Program-made: the position numbers and the translations under genes | Part shown: positions 7,459 to 16,313 of the stretch, in pieces | Position numbering within the stretch: position 1 is the stretch's first letter | How the letters are laid out: every line of letters starts with the position of its first letter | Assembly: GCF_900103215.1 (NCBI RefSeq) | Contig: NZ_FNGV01000001.1 | Location: forward strand, 372,001-436,000 | Origin: Kriegella aquimaris | GTDB lineage: Bacteria; Bacteroidota; Bacteroidia; Flavobacteriales; Flavobacteriaceae | Reading direction: 5' to 3' | Length of the DNA stretch: 64,000 nt | The notes under the pieces: model-generated | Database searches by the model: none | What the model was told of the DNA's origin: nothing | What the model saw: the letters and a program-made list of their open reading frames with translations, nothing else

Positions 7459-8748
7459 TTATTTTTTTGGCTTAGGATTTCTTTCTACCATTTCCAATAA
7501 CTCTGAAATTAATATTTCCCCTGTACTTTCTCCGAGACTTGTTCTACTAATATATTGATAGGTATCAAAGCTATTGAAGTCTTCTTTGGTTAAAATGTAA
7601 CCAAAGGCATCATTGGTCAATCCGAAAAGAAAAGCGTGTTCCGTAGGCATTTTACGTTTCAAATAGTAGCCAATATTCGGCAATGCCTCTCCAGGAATGG
7701 TCAAGACCTGTGCTGATCCTATATTTAAAAGATTGAGGGTTGTGCTAATCGAATCGGAATCACCTTGTCCTATTCCCAAAGGAGAATTTTGAAGAATATA
7801 TTTCAACATGGCAGATTCTATTGGAAAGCTGACCGTGTTGGCAGAACAGTAAATATCTGGATTCTTCTGAATGGGTGCGTCCGAAATTATTCGAAGGGCT
7901 TCGTCTCCCAGTAGGTTCCCTATTCTTTGACATTCTTCCCAATTCCGAGCCTCTTCCCCACCATCCAACCGGTTATCCGCTGTAACCATTCCGCCCTGGG
8001 CCCCATTCATAAATACAGCCATACCCCCTGTCTTTTGCTCAATTCTATCGTACAAAGGAGTCACTAGGTCACCACTTAAAATTCCCTTATCATTACCGAG
8101 CACCTCTGGGTGTATTGCATAGTTCACCAAGGTTACAATAGGTTTTCCAGTATCATTAACCGCTTGAATCACCCCACATCTTGAATCGTACAATTTTGGA
8201 GCATAATAATTGTACGCTATTTTACCTTCCGCCTTTGCTACTGCTATTTTTAAATTTGCCGGCACTACTTTTCCAAAAGCTTCATTGACCGCCTCTGCTA
8301 CCAAAACAACACATTTATCCAAATAACCCAAATCGGCCCCATGCCCTCCTTGCTCATTAGGAAAGGCATAGGCATCTGGAGCACTATGGGTATGCGTAGC
8401 ACCGATAAGTATATTTTCTGGGGCAACACCCTTAATCAATGCTCTCGACCGATTACCTAAAGCGGCAGGCCAACCCAGATTATCGATGTTTACAATTGCT
8501 ATTTTTTCATTCCCTTTTACCAAAACCATGGCGCGCACAAAAAGATCTCCTTTTTTCTCTTGAACCGGTTGCGGAGTTCCTACGCCACCAGAAACAGCTA
8601 ATAAGGGTTCTGGAGTGATAATACGCTTGGCGGCACCAACCATTAACTGTTGTGCATGACCATTTATAAAAAATATAAAAAAGAACAGTCCAGAAAAAAT
8701 AACGGACTTCTTAACGGCGCCGGAAAATGGATTGAATGCAATTCTCAT
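7459..8748 (-). CDS. Neutral/alkaline ceramidase N-terminal domain protein
   Basis: A 429-residue exported protein (signal peptide to about residue 32, ending NGHAQ). It matches the catalytic N-terminal domain of neutral/alkaline ceramidases, zinc amidases that release fatty acid from N-acyl lipids; the metal-site segment GATHTHSAPDAY and NYAIHPEVLG are present, as is the NGAQGGMV segment. It lacks the C-terminal immunoglobulin-like domain of full neutral ceramidases, which are much longer, so the substrate may differ and could be another amide or ester. It is transcribed away from the PKD-susCD genes and shares their AT-rich upstream region. Confidence 0.85.
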   Translation of the reverse strand: MRIAFNPFSGAVKKSVIFSGLFFFIFFINGHAQQLMVGAAKRIITPEPLLAVSGGVGTPQPVQEKKGDLFVRAMVLVKGNEKIAIVNIDNLGWPAALGNRSRALIKGVAPENILIGATHTHSAPDAYAFPNEQGGHGADLGYLDKCVVLVAEAVNEAFGKVVPANLKIAVAKAEGKIAYNYYAPKLYDSRCGVIQAVNDTGKPIVTLVNYAIHPEVLGNDKGILSGDLVTPLYDRIEQKTGGMAVFMNGAQGGMVTADNRLDGGEEARNWEECQRIGNLLGDEALRIISDAPIQKNPDIYCSANTVSFPIESAMLKYILQNSPLGIGQGDSDSISTTLNLLNIGSAQVLTIPGEALPNIGYYLKRKMPTEHAFLFGLTNDAFGYILTKEDFNSFDTYQYISRTSLGESTGEILISELLEMVERNPKPKK

Positions 8749-8788
8749 AAATACAAAGTAAAAAAATCAAAAAATGTAAGAATATTAA

Positions 8789-8855
8789 CATATTTAACAA
8801 AAATATTATTAAATAGTTAAATCAAGAGTTAAAATTTAATGCATATTTAACAAAA
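8789..8855. repeat. Direct repeat pair in the ceramidase/PKD divergent gap
   Basis: CATATTTAACAAAA occurs exactly at 8789-8802 and 8842-8855, start-to-start 53 bases, in a very AT-rich gap between divergent genes. The left copy overlaps the likely ceramidase promoter. It may be a regulator site, but AT-rich sequence makes chance repeats more likely. Confidence 0.4.
8798..8825 (-). promoter_or_regulatory. Promoter of the ceramidase-family gene
   Basis: On the minus strand TATTTTTG (8805-8798) matches TAnnTTTG with a TTG 17 bases upstream (8825-8823). It would give a leader of about 45 bases. Confidence 0.5.
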
Positions 8856-8884
8856 TAACTGAAATACAACCATTTTATTAATGC

Positions 8885-8892
8885 TATTTTTG
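8885..8892 (+). promoter_or_regulatory. -7 element upstream of the PKD-susCD genes
   Basis: TATTTTTG is an exact TAnnTTTG match 92 bases before the lipoprotein ATG. No TTG is seen at the usual distance upstream, so this promoter may depend on an activator or be a chance match. Confidence 0.35.
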
Positions 8893-8984
8893 ATAATATT
8901 CTGTTAACATTTAACATTATGCTTTGATAATGTTACGGACTCAACAACAAAAATTAAGTGTTTTCTCATTGTAAACTACATGAT

Positions 8985-9935
8985 ATGATTAAATCTAACC
9001 CATTAAAAGTACTGAGCAGTTTTCTCTGTTGTATGCTCATACTGACTTCCTGTGACTCGGACGATTCGTCCGGCGCTGATGAATTTCCATTATCCGCAGA
9101 CATTTCTCATAGTGTAAAAGGGAAAAAGGTGGCTTTTCAAGGACTAACGCATAGTGCAAGTAGTTGGACCTGGGATTTTGGCGACGGTACGACCAGTAGT
9201 GAAAAAAATCCTGTTCACATCTATAGTGAAGCAGGATATTACACGGCGGTACTCACTGCTACCGATGCCAACGGAGCTTCTGTTACCGACGAAGTCAAAC
9301 TTGCCTTGGATATCACGCCATACGTGCTGTTAACGGGTGGTGCAACGGCCACAAATGGTAAAACCTGGAAGATTTCAAGTGGCCATTCCGATAACGATTA
9401 TTTTGCCAATTCAGACGCGGAACTTTCACCATTTGAAGGTGCACCGAATCCACTTCCTGCCGGTATTTTTGGCGCTGGCTTGGGAATGAGCGAGGTATAT
9501 GAAGACGAATTCACTTTTCATTTTGATGGTAGCTATAGTCATGATCTAAAGGCCGACAATGCCGCATTTAGTGGATTGGTATTTCAGTTCGTCACAACTG
9601 GGGGTGCCGGAATAGTAAATGATGGCGGTGCCGATTTTGGCCTCTGTACAGGTCTTTACGAACCTGAGGCCGATGCGACGTTCACGTACGTTGAGAACGA
9701 AAATTTCACAACTTCATCGGTGTGGGGTGCTGGTGGTATGATTACATATGAAAACGTAAGTACATTAGATTTTTCAGGCACCGAATTCGTAGGCTTCTAC
9801 GATTTTGAAAACAAGGTAATCATTCAAGATATTTCAGATAGCTCGATGCGTTTGGTAATGTTTGTAGCAGCATCTCCTGACGCAATAGGAATCAACACCA
9901 ATGCAGTTGTATTGACATTTGAAGCTGTAGAATAG
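8985..9935 (+). CDS. PKD-domain lipoprotein, candidate surface glycan-binding protein
   Basis: A 316-residue lipoprotein with lipobox ILTSC near residue 23, then an acidic linker (DSDDSSGADE) of the kind linked to surface export in Bacteroidota. A PKD domain follows (about residues 35-105) with the hallmark WTWDFGDGTTSSEKNP. The C-terminal two thirds is a beta-rich unknown region that begins TWKISSGHSDND. I chose the ATG at 8985 over the GTG at 8958 because it gives a clean lipoprotein signal. It lies 53 bases upstream of susC, so a role in capturing the glycan at the cell surface is likely, by analogy with SGBPs; no catalytic residues are recognised. Confidence 0.82.
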   Translation: MIKSNPLKVLSSFLCCMLILTSCDSDDSSGADEFPLSADISHSVKGKKVAFQGLTHSASSWTWDFGDGTTSSEKNPVHIYSEAGYYTAVLTATDANGASVTDEVKLALDITPYVLLTGGATATNGKTWKISSGHSDNDYFANSDAELSPFEGAPNPLPAGIFGAGLGMSEVYEDEFTFHFDGSYSHDLKADNAAFSGLVFQFVTTGGAGIVNDGGADFGLCTGLYEPEADATFTYVENENFTTSSVWGAGGMITYENVSTLDFSGTEFVGFYDFENKVIIQDISDSSMRLVMFVAASPDAIGINTNAVVLTFEAVE

Positions 9936-9988
9936 TTAGGCATCCTAAAAAAAATGATCAAAATAGATAACCAATTCAAAACAATTCT

Positions 9989-12900
9989 ATGAACACATAT
10001 ATAAAGAAGACTTCATCCTTCGTCGCTTTGAATTTTGTACTATTTATGTGCAGCGCGATGGTTTTGGCCCAGACCAATGTATCTGGTACGGTTAGTTCGG
10101 CCGAAGATAATATGCCGTTACCTGGTGTCAGTATCATAATTAAAGGTACTACTACAGGGGTCACAACCGACTTTGACGGCAATTACACGATTAGCACCCC
10201 AAATGCCAATAGCGTCTTGATGTTTTCCTATATTGGATTTGAAACACAGGAAATTTCAGTAAATGGGAGAAACACGGTAAATGTAACCATGTCAGTAAGT
10301 GCTCAAGCATTGGATGAAGTTGTAGTTACAGCTTTGGGAATTAAGCGTAAAGACAAGTCCTTAGGGTATTCCGTGGAAAATGTAGCGGGGGAAGAACTGA
10401 CCAGGGTCGCACAAGAAAACGTTTTGAATTCTTTGTCAGGAAAGGTTGCTGGTGTAACCCTGAACTCCACAGGTGGCACGGGTTCATCGGTAAGTATGGT
10501 CATAAGGGGAGCTATCTCTTTAAGTTCTGATAATCAGCCGCTCTTTGTTATCGATGGGGTTCCTGTTGTAAATTCACTTAATAACATTGGCGGCTTCGGT
10601 AGCGATAACCGCGTTGATTACGGAAATGCTATTTCAGATTTAGACCCCAACAGCATCGAAGATGTGAGCATATTAAAAGGACCAAGTGCGGCAGCGTTAT
10701 ATGGATCAAGAGCAGGTAATGGCGTAGTATTGATTACTACTAAAAAAGCTAGGGATAAAGAGAAAATGAAAGTTTCCTTTACCTCCAATACCGTCTTTGA
10801 TGTTCCTTACAAATTTCTCGGACAACAAACACAGTTCGCCTCTGGATTGTTTTCATTTTCTCCAGCGTCTCAAGGAGGAAGTAATCTATTGCCACCGGTA
10901 GCATTATCGGGCGGCAACGGAGGACCTGAGCTAGACCAGGGATATTTCGCCGTGCAATGGAACGCTCCACTTGACGCCAATGGCGAACCTATTCCTACGG
11001 AACTAAAATCATATCCTAACAATGTAAAAGATTTTGTCCAAACAGGAATCACTTCCAGTAACAGCGTCACTGTTACCAATAGCACTGAGGCATTAAATTA
11101 TCGCGTTGGAATCACCAATATGTCAAATACTGGTTTGGTTCCGAATTCCGATATTAATCGCAATAGTTTTTCACTCTCGGCATCATCCAATTTGGATAAC
11201 AAATTCATCTTGAGCACCAATGTTAATGTCGTGCATAGCTATGCCGATAACCGACCTGCTTCTAACAGGGGAGCGAACCCCTTGCAATGGGCCTATTCCA
11301 CCCCAGCCAATATAGATCTGACCCTTTTAAGGGATTATGATCTACCCGGCACTGAAGTTTTGACTTTGGCACCCGGATATAACAACCCCTATTTTTTGGC
11401 CTATGACGTCAACAATAGTTATTCTCGATTTAGGGTATTTGGGAATATGGCGCTGGACTGGAATATTTCAGAGTCATTTAAAATCAGGACCAGTTACAAC
11501 TTGAATACCTTTAACCAGACCCAAGAAACTAAAATTGCGCCTGGGGGGTATGATAAGGAATTCAATAACGGGACTTATGGTATTTCCAAAACCGATGGAA
11601 TGGAGACCAACATAGACATCTTGGCTACCTACACGAAAGACTTTGGAGATTTTGACTTATCGCTTTCCGGAGGCGGAAATTTGATGTACCAAAAAAATAC
11701 AGGCCTCAGCAACTCGGCATTTTCAAGTGTCGGTCTTATTGTTCCCAATCTGTTTACTGTAAAAAACATCGCCCCCACTGCTTTAAACTATTCCAGCTTC
11801 AATAGTGAGAGAGGTATAAACAGTGTATACGCCCTAGGTAATTTCGGTTTCAAAGATATGTTGTATTTAGATGTTACGGCAAGAAACGACTGGTCAAGCA
11901 CATTACCGATAGACAACCGTTCTTACTTTTATCCTTCGGCATCCTTAAGTTTTCTGGTAAGTGAAGTAGTCAATATTCCCAAAGTAGACCTTTTTAAACT
12001 ACGAGGAGGTTGGGCAAGAGTTGGTAATGATACAAACCCATACCAATTAGGAGCCTATTACAATAACGCCGGAGTTTGGGGGAATGCCACTTTGTATACC
12101 GCCGGTGGGTTGAACACTCCTACTTTAGAGCCAGAGGAAGCAACTTCTCAAGAATTCGGTGTCGATTTGATGATGTTTAATAATAGGGTACGTTTTGAGG
12201 GCACCTACTATACGGTAGAAAATAAGAATCAAATTATTCGAGTACCGCTAGCCGGGTCTTCAGGCTATAATAGTGTTGGGATCAACGCAGGAATTTTGGA
12301 AAGTAAAGGTTGGGAATTTTCATTGGGCTTTACACCCATACGAAATGAAAATTGGAATTGGGATTTAAATTTTAATTTCACCACCAATGAATCAAAGATT
12401 TTAGAATTATATGAAGGTGTTGACTATATAGAATTCTGGAGTGATAATAAAAGTGTGTCCCGAGGTTATGTGGCAAATCCTGCCACGGGCGAAGATGGCC
12501 TAGTCGGCAATATTTACTCTCCAAAAATATTACGCGTTACAGACGCTAATTCTCCCTATTTTGGATATCCCTTGATTGGTGCTGGTGAAGATTCTGAATG
12601 GCTGGCTCAAGAAGAACGGGTAAAAGTAGGGAACTATAATCCTGATTTTGTAATGGGTTTACAATCGAGTTTCTCCTATAAGAATTTTTCTTTGAACATG
12701 ACCTTCGACTGGCGTTCTGGCGGACAGTATATGTCGCAGACTTCAAGGTATATGGTAGAAGACGGTTATGGCCAACAACTTTTGGACAACTTGGTCGATC
12801 CGGGTATTACAGAAGCGGGGCCAGAACTTAAACAATGGGTTTTGGATCATGCAGATGAATTTCTTTTTGCGGAAAACTTTAAATCTGTTGGAGGAACTCC

Positions 12901-13372
12901 CGGAAATGGTGGGTTTCCCGAAGCTTTTAGCGGCACAGTCGTTTACGATGGTATCTTTAGCCCTGGTGTTGTAGGTAGCCACGATGAAAACGGAAACTTT
13001 ATTCTAGACCACGAAAACCTAGGTAATGAGGGCACTACGTTTCTTCCGTTTTCAGTTGGTAATCCATGGGATTTCGGAACACCCCATATGTTCGATGCAG
13101 ATTATATAAAGTTAAGGGAGATTTCTTTGGGTTATGATCTGCCTAGTAAGATTCTAGAAAGAACCGGGCTTGATAATGTTAGCTTGTCACTATATAGTAG
13201 AAATATTATGCTTTGGACCAAAGACTCGAACTTTGGTGTCGATCCAGAAAGGGCCTTTCAGGCTGAATCGGGAACAGACAATCGCGGAACGCAATTTAAG
13301 CAGGGTATCGAGCGCTACAATGTAGATCCATGGGTGATTCCTATAGGATTTAAAATTGGCATAACTTTTTAA
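9989..13372 (+). CDS. SusC/RagA-type TonB-dependent outer-membrane transporter
   Basis: The 1127-residue protein imports oligosaccharides or other nutrients across the outer membrane together with its SusD partner. Order: signal peptide to about residue 28; carboxypeptidase-regulatory-like domain (about 30-105; LPGVSIIIKGTTTGVTTDFD); TonB box region DEVVVTALG; plug domain (about 120-250; PLFVIDGVPV, SILKGPSAAALYGSRAGNGV); and a beta-barrel ending in the aromatic GFKIGITF. Length is normal for SusC. The susD stop-start gap is seven bases. The transported substrate cannot be read from sequence; neighbouring GH31 and aldolase genes suggest a sugar. Confidence 0.96.
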   Translation: MNTYIKKTSSFVALNFVLFMCSAMVLAQTNVSGTVSSAEDNMPLPGVSIIIKGTTTGVTTDFDGNYTISTPNANSVLMFSYIGFETQEISVNGRNTVNVTMSVSAQALDEVVVTALGIKRKDKSLGYSVENVAGEELTRVAQENVLNSLSGKVAGVTLNSTGGTGSSVSMVIRGAISLSSDNQPLFVIDGVPVVNSLNNIGGFGSDNRVDYGNAISDLDPNSIEDVSILKGPSAAALYGSRAGNGVVLITTKKARDKEKMKVSFTSNTVFDVPYKFLGQQTQFASGLFSFSPASQGGSNLLPPVALSGGNGGPELDQGYFAVQWNAPLDANGEPIPTELKSYPNNVKDFVQTGITSSNSVTVTNSTEALNYRVGITNMSNTGLVPNSDINRNSFSLSASSNLDNKFILSTNVNVVHSYADNRPASNRGANPLQWAYSTPANIDLTLLRDYDLPGTEVLTLAPGYNNPYFLAYDVNNSYSRFRVFGNMALDWNISESFKIRTSYNLNTFNQTQETKIAPGGYDKEFNNGTYGISKTDGMETNIDILATYTKDFGDFDLSLSGGGNLMYQKNTGLSNSAFSSVGLIVPNLFTVKNIAPTALNYSSFNSERGINSVYALGNFGFKDMLYLDVTARNDWSSTLPIDNRSYFYPSASLSFLVSEVVNIPKVDLFKLRGGWARVGNDTNPYQLGAYYNNAGVWGNATLYTAGGLNTPTLEPEEATSQEFGVDLMMFNNRVRFEGTYYTVENKNQIIRVPLAGSSGYNSVGINAGILESKGWEFSLGFTPIRNENWNWDLNFNFTTNESKILELYEGVDYIEFWSDNKSVSRGYVANPATGEDGLVGNIYSPKILRVTDANSPYFGYPLIGAGEDSEWLAQEERVKVGNYNPDFVMGLQSSFSYKNFSLNMTFDWRSGGQYMSQTSRYMVEDGYGQQLLDNLVDPGITEAGPELKQWVLDHADEFLFAENFKSVGGTPGNGGFPEAFSGTVVYDGIFSPGVVGSHDENGNFILDHENLGNEGTTFLPFSVGNPWDFGTPHMFDADYIKLREISLGYDLPSKILERTGLDNVSLSLYSRNIMLWTKDSNFGVDPERAFQAESGTDNRGTQFKQGIERYNVDPWVIPIGFKIGITF

Positions 13373-13379
13373 AAATAAA

Positions 13380-15047
13380 ATGAAGATCGTCATGTATCAA
13401 CTAAAAAATAAAATAGGCATATTGGTTTTGGGGCTCACAGTCTTAATCTCTTGCCATGGTTTAGAGGAATTAAATGAAAACCCCAACCAAATAGGTTCCG
13501 ACAATGTCGACCCCAACCTTTTAATGTCTACGGTGATTTCCGGTACGGCCAAGAATGTGGTCGGCCTTGGTTTCGGTGATATGGCAGGGGTTATGCAGCA
13601 TACCCAAAAAGACGGCTGGTCAGGAGGCCATAACTCCTATGACTGGAGCAATGATTCCCACAGTTGGAACGGTTACTATAGTCTCTTGAACAATAATAAA
13701 ACGCTTATTGAAAAAGCGGAAGCTGACAACTTGGATTTCCATCTGGGTGTCGGGTTAGTAATGAAAGCCTATTTGTTCGGCATGATTACCGATCTGTGGG
13801 GCGATGCCCCCTACGAGGGAGCTTTAAGAGCCGACGAGGGTGTCGATTTCTTCGACGCGGTATTCGATGAACAGAAAAGTATTTACACCGGTATTTTTGC
13901 TGATCTTACAAGAGCCAACACTTTATTGTCACAAAGCCAAGATGCCTATTTTAGCATTCAATCGCAACAAGATATTTTATATGCCGGTGATGTAAGCCAA
14001 TGGCGCAAATTTGCCAATTCACTGGCGTTGCGTTATTATATGAGGATATCTGTAAAAGAACCAGGTTTGGCAGCCGAAGGAATTAGAAGGATATCATCCA
14101 ATCCACAGCAATACCCAATCATTACAGATGCCGATGATGACGCAAACGTTGATTACGTAGGTGCCAGTCCTAATGATTCTTGGCCTACCAATACCGAATT
14201 CGACACCAGTCCGCAAGGGGCTTATTTTAGAATAAAAATGAGCGCTACTTTGGTAGATGCCTTGCAGTTGTTAGATGATCCCAGATTAGGGGTATGGGCT
14301 AATGAAATAGAAATTCCTTTAGTGCTTGAAGCAGGAGCTCCTGATGACTACGATGAAGAAATTGAAGGAGAACGGCACGTATCGCAGAAACTTGTCGACG
14401 ACCATCTAGCCATTGTTGGCGAACCAGTAGATTTTGATAAAGAATACGTCGGGCTTCCAACTGCCATAACTCTAGGCCCGGCATTCAATTTAAAGAAAGA
14501 ATTTAACCAAGGGTCGTATAATCCTCATGTTTCACAACTCAACGATATCTACAAAGCGGCAAGTGGCCCGTTGTTAAAATCGCGCCTAATTTCTGCCGCC
14601 GAAGTACATTTTATTTTAGCCGAGGCCGCACTTAATGGGTGGGCGCCTGGTTCTGTCGAACAATATTACAATGAAGGTATTCAACAATCTTTAAACGCCT
14701 GGGGTATTGGAGACTCCTATTCCGCATACATCTCCGGCCCAGCAGCCTATGGCGATTATGAAGATATTATGGAACAAAAATGGATCGCCAGCTGGTCATC
14801 GGCAACCCAGTCATGGTTCGATTACCGAAGAACAGGTCTTCCGGATCTACAGACAGGGCCTTCAGCAAAACGCGCAGCTTTGCCTCTAAGGTTCTATTAC
14901 CATATTGACGAAATTGATAATAATACGGCCAATGCCGATGCTGCTATAAATAAATTGGAAACTACTCCTTTTAAGGGAGAGGATACAAGTAACAATAGTG
15001 CTTGGTCAAAAATGTGGCTACTGCAAGGTACCAACAAGCCTTACTAA
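13380..15047 (+). CDS. SusD/RagB-family lipoprotein
   Basis: A 555-residue outer-membrane lipoprotein that caps SusC and binds its substrate. The lipobox LISC (Cys about residue 26) follows a hydrophobic signal. The sequence begins with the family hallmark ELNENPNQI and is closest in style to the SusD-like_2 group. Conserved helical-repeat segments include KAYLFGMITDLWGDAPY and AEVHFILAEAALNGW. The ATG at 13380 is seven bases after susC; a second ATG at 13392 would also leave the signal intact. A strong terminator 35 bases after the stop ends this transcript. Confidence 0.95.
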   Translation: MKIVMYQLKNKIGILVLGLTVLISCHGLEELNENPNQIGSDNVDPNLLMSTVISGTAKNVVGLGFGDMAGVMQHTQKDGWSGGHNSYDWSNDSHSWNGYYSLLNNNKTLIEKAEADNLDFHLGVGLVMKAYLFGMITDLWGDAPYEGALRADEGVDFFDAVFDEQKSIYTGIFADLTRANTLLSQSQDAYFSIQSQQDILYAGDVSQWRKFANSLALRYYMRISVKEPGLAAEGIRRISSNPQQYPIITDADDDANVDYVGASPNDSWPTNTEFDTSPQGAYFRIKMSATLVDALQLLDDPRLGVWANEIEIPLVLEAGAPDDYDEEIEGERHVSQKLVDDHLAIVGEPVDFDKEYVGLPTAITLGPAFNLKKEFNQGSYNPHVSQLNDIYKAASGPLLKSRLISAAEVHFILAEAALNGWAPGSVEQYYNEGIQQSLNAWGIGDSYSAYISGPAAYGDYEDIMEQKWIASWSSATQSWFDYRRTGLPDLQTGPSAKRAALPLRFYYHIDEIDNNTANADAAINKLETTPFKGEDTSNNSAWSKMWLLQGTNKPY

Positions 15048-15081
15048 TCATTTTCGACACGAGTGATGGACGGAAAATAAG

Positions 15082-15117
15082 AAGAGACGCTTTTGTTTAT
15101 AAAGGCGTCTCTTTTTA
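15082..15117 (+). terminator. Terminator after susD
   Basis: AAGAGACGC (15082-15090) pairs with GCGTCTCTT (15105-15113), and further inward pairs are possible, followed by a T run. It separates PKD-susCD from the aldolase-PHP-GH31 genes. The rest of the 299-base gap to the next gene shows no other element that I can support. Confidence 0.88.
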
Positions 15118-15346
15118 CTTAGTCCCAATATATATTGGCTGCTTTTTCACTGAATGATTCTTCTTACTGCAGCTCAACTCGTCGTAAAAGATGTTTTTGA
15201 CACCTGCTAATTTAAGGATTTCAGTATTAAACCGAAAATCACAATGTACTCAACAATAAGCGGTAGAAGGGTAAAATATTACACATTAAATACAAAATTG
15301 TAGTGGCATAAAGCTCGATTTTGACCTTAATTTGTTACTATAATCA

Positions 15347-16291
15347 ATGACACCAAAACTTATGAAATTGCCTCTAAAAGGTATTATCCCACCAATGATT
15401 ACCCCTTTGCTGGAAAATAAAGAGTTAGACAGTAAAGGGCTAAAGCTGCTCATTGAACACTTAATTGAAGGCGGGGTTCATGGCATTTTTCTACTTGGAA
15501 CAAATGGTGAAGGCCCCAGCCTTGATTACAGGCTAAGAAGGCAATTAATAAAGGAAGCCTGTAAAATTGTAAATCACAGAATACTTGTATTGGTCGGAAT
15601 TACAGATACGTCCTTTAACGCAACAGTAGAAATGGCGAACTATGCCAAAGAAATGGGGGCAGATGCACTTGTTGTTGCTCCACCCTATTATTTCCCCGTT
15701 ACACAGCATGAAACAATCGATTATCTAAAAGCATTAATACCAACATTACCACTACCTTTTCTCTTGTACAACATACCAAGCTGTACCAAAGTAAATTTGT
15801 CTGTTGAAACCGTAAAAAAGGGCAAAGAAATGGGAGCAATTGGTATTAAGGATAGTTCTGGTGACATGTCTTTACTGTACGCACTCATTGATGAGTTTAA
15901 AGATACACCTGACTTTTCCATCATCGCAGGGGCCGAACTTTTTCTATCGGACACCATTCTTAACGGGGGCCATGGAGCGGTTGCGGGTGGAGCTAACTGC
16001 TTCCCGAAACTTTTCGTTGATTTATATGAGGCTTCGCTGTCTCGTGACCTAAATAAAATAGCATTTTTACGGGATCAGTTACTCAAGATTCACAAAACTA
16101 TTTACAATGTAGGTGACTCTCCTACGAAAAGTATTCAAGCCATAAAATGCGTTTTATCACTTAAGGGTATCTGTCAAGATTATATGGCCCTACCTTTGAG
16201 CCCATTAAACACTACACACCGTAATGAGATTAAAGGCTATTTAGAAGAATTTGAATACAGCAAAAAACAACGCACCGGTTTAAAACTTTGA
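15347..16291 (+). CDS. DapA/NanA-family aldolase or lyase
   Basis: A 314-residue class I aldolase of the dihydrodipicolinate synthase/N-acetylneuraminate lyase family. The Schiff-base lysine is K168 in GIKDSSGD, the catalytic tyrosine is Y141 in LLYNIP, and the pyruvate-binding segment is GTNGEGPSL (51-59), where the usual GTTGE has become GTNGE. Family members cleave or form 2-keto acids such as KDG, sialic acid or dihydrodipicolinate. Because it precedes PHP and GH31 genes by 22 bases and follows a SusCD locus, a sugar-acid aldolase is likelier than the lysine pathway enzyme. No signal peptide; cytosolic. Confidence 0.88.
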   Translation: MTPKLMKLPLKGIIPPMITPLLENKELDSKGLKLLIEHLIEGGVHGIFLLGTNGEGPSLDYRLRRQLIKEACKIVNHRILVLVGITDTSFNATVEMANYAKEMGADALVVAPPYYFPVTQHETIDYLKALIPTLPLPFLLYNIPSCTKVNLSVETVKKGKEMGAIGIKDSSGDMSLLYALIDEFKDTPDFSIIAGAELFLSDTILNGGHGAVAGGANCFPKLFVDLYEASLSRDLNKIAFLRDQLLKIHKTIYNVGDSPTKSIQAIKCVLSLKGICQDYMALPLSPLNTTHRNEIKGYLEEFEYSKKQRTGLKL

Positions 16292-16313
16292 CTTATGTGT
16301 TAATATATCGTGA

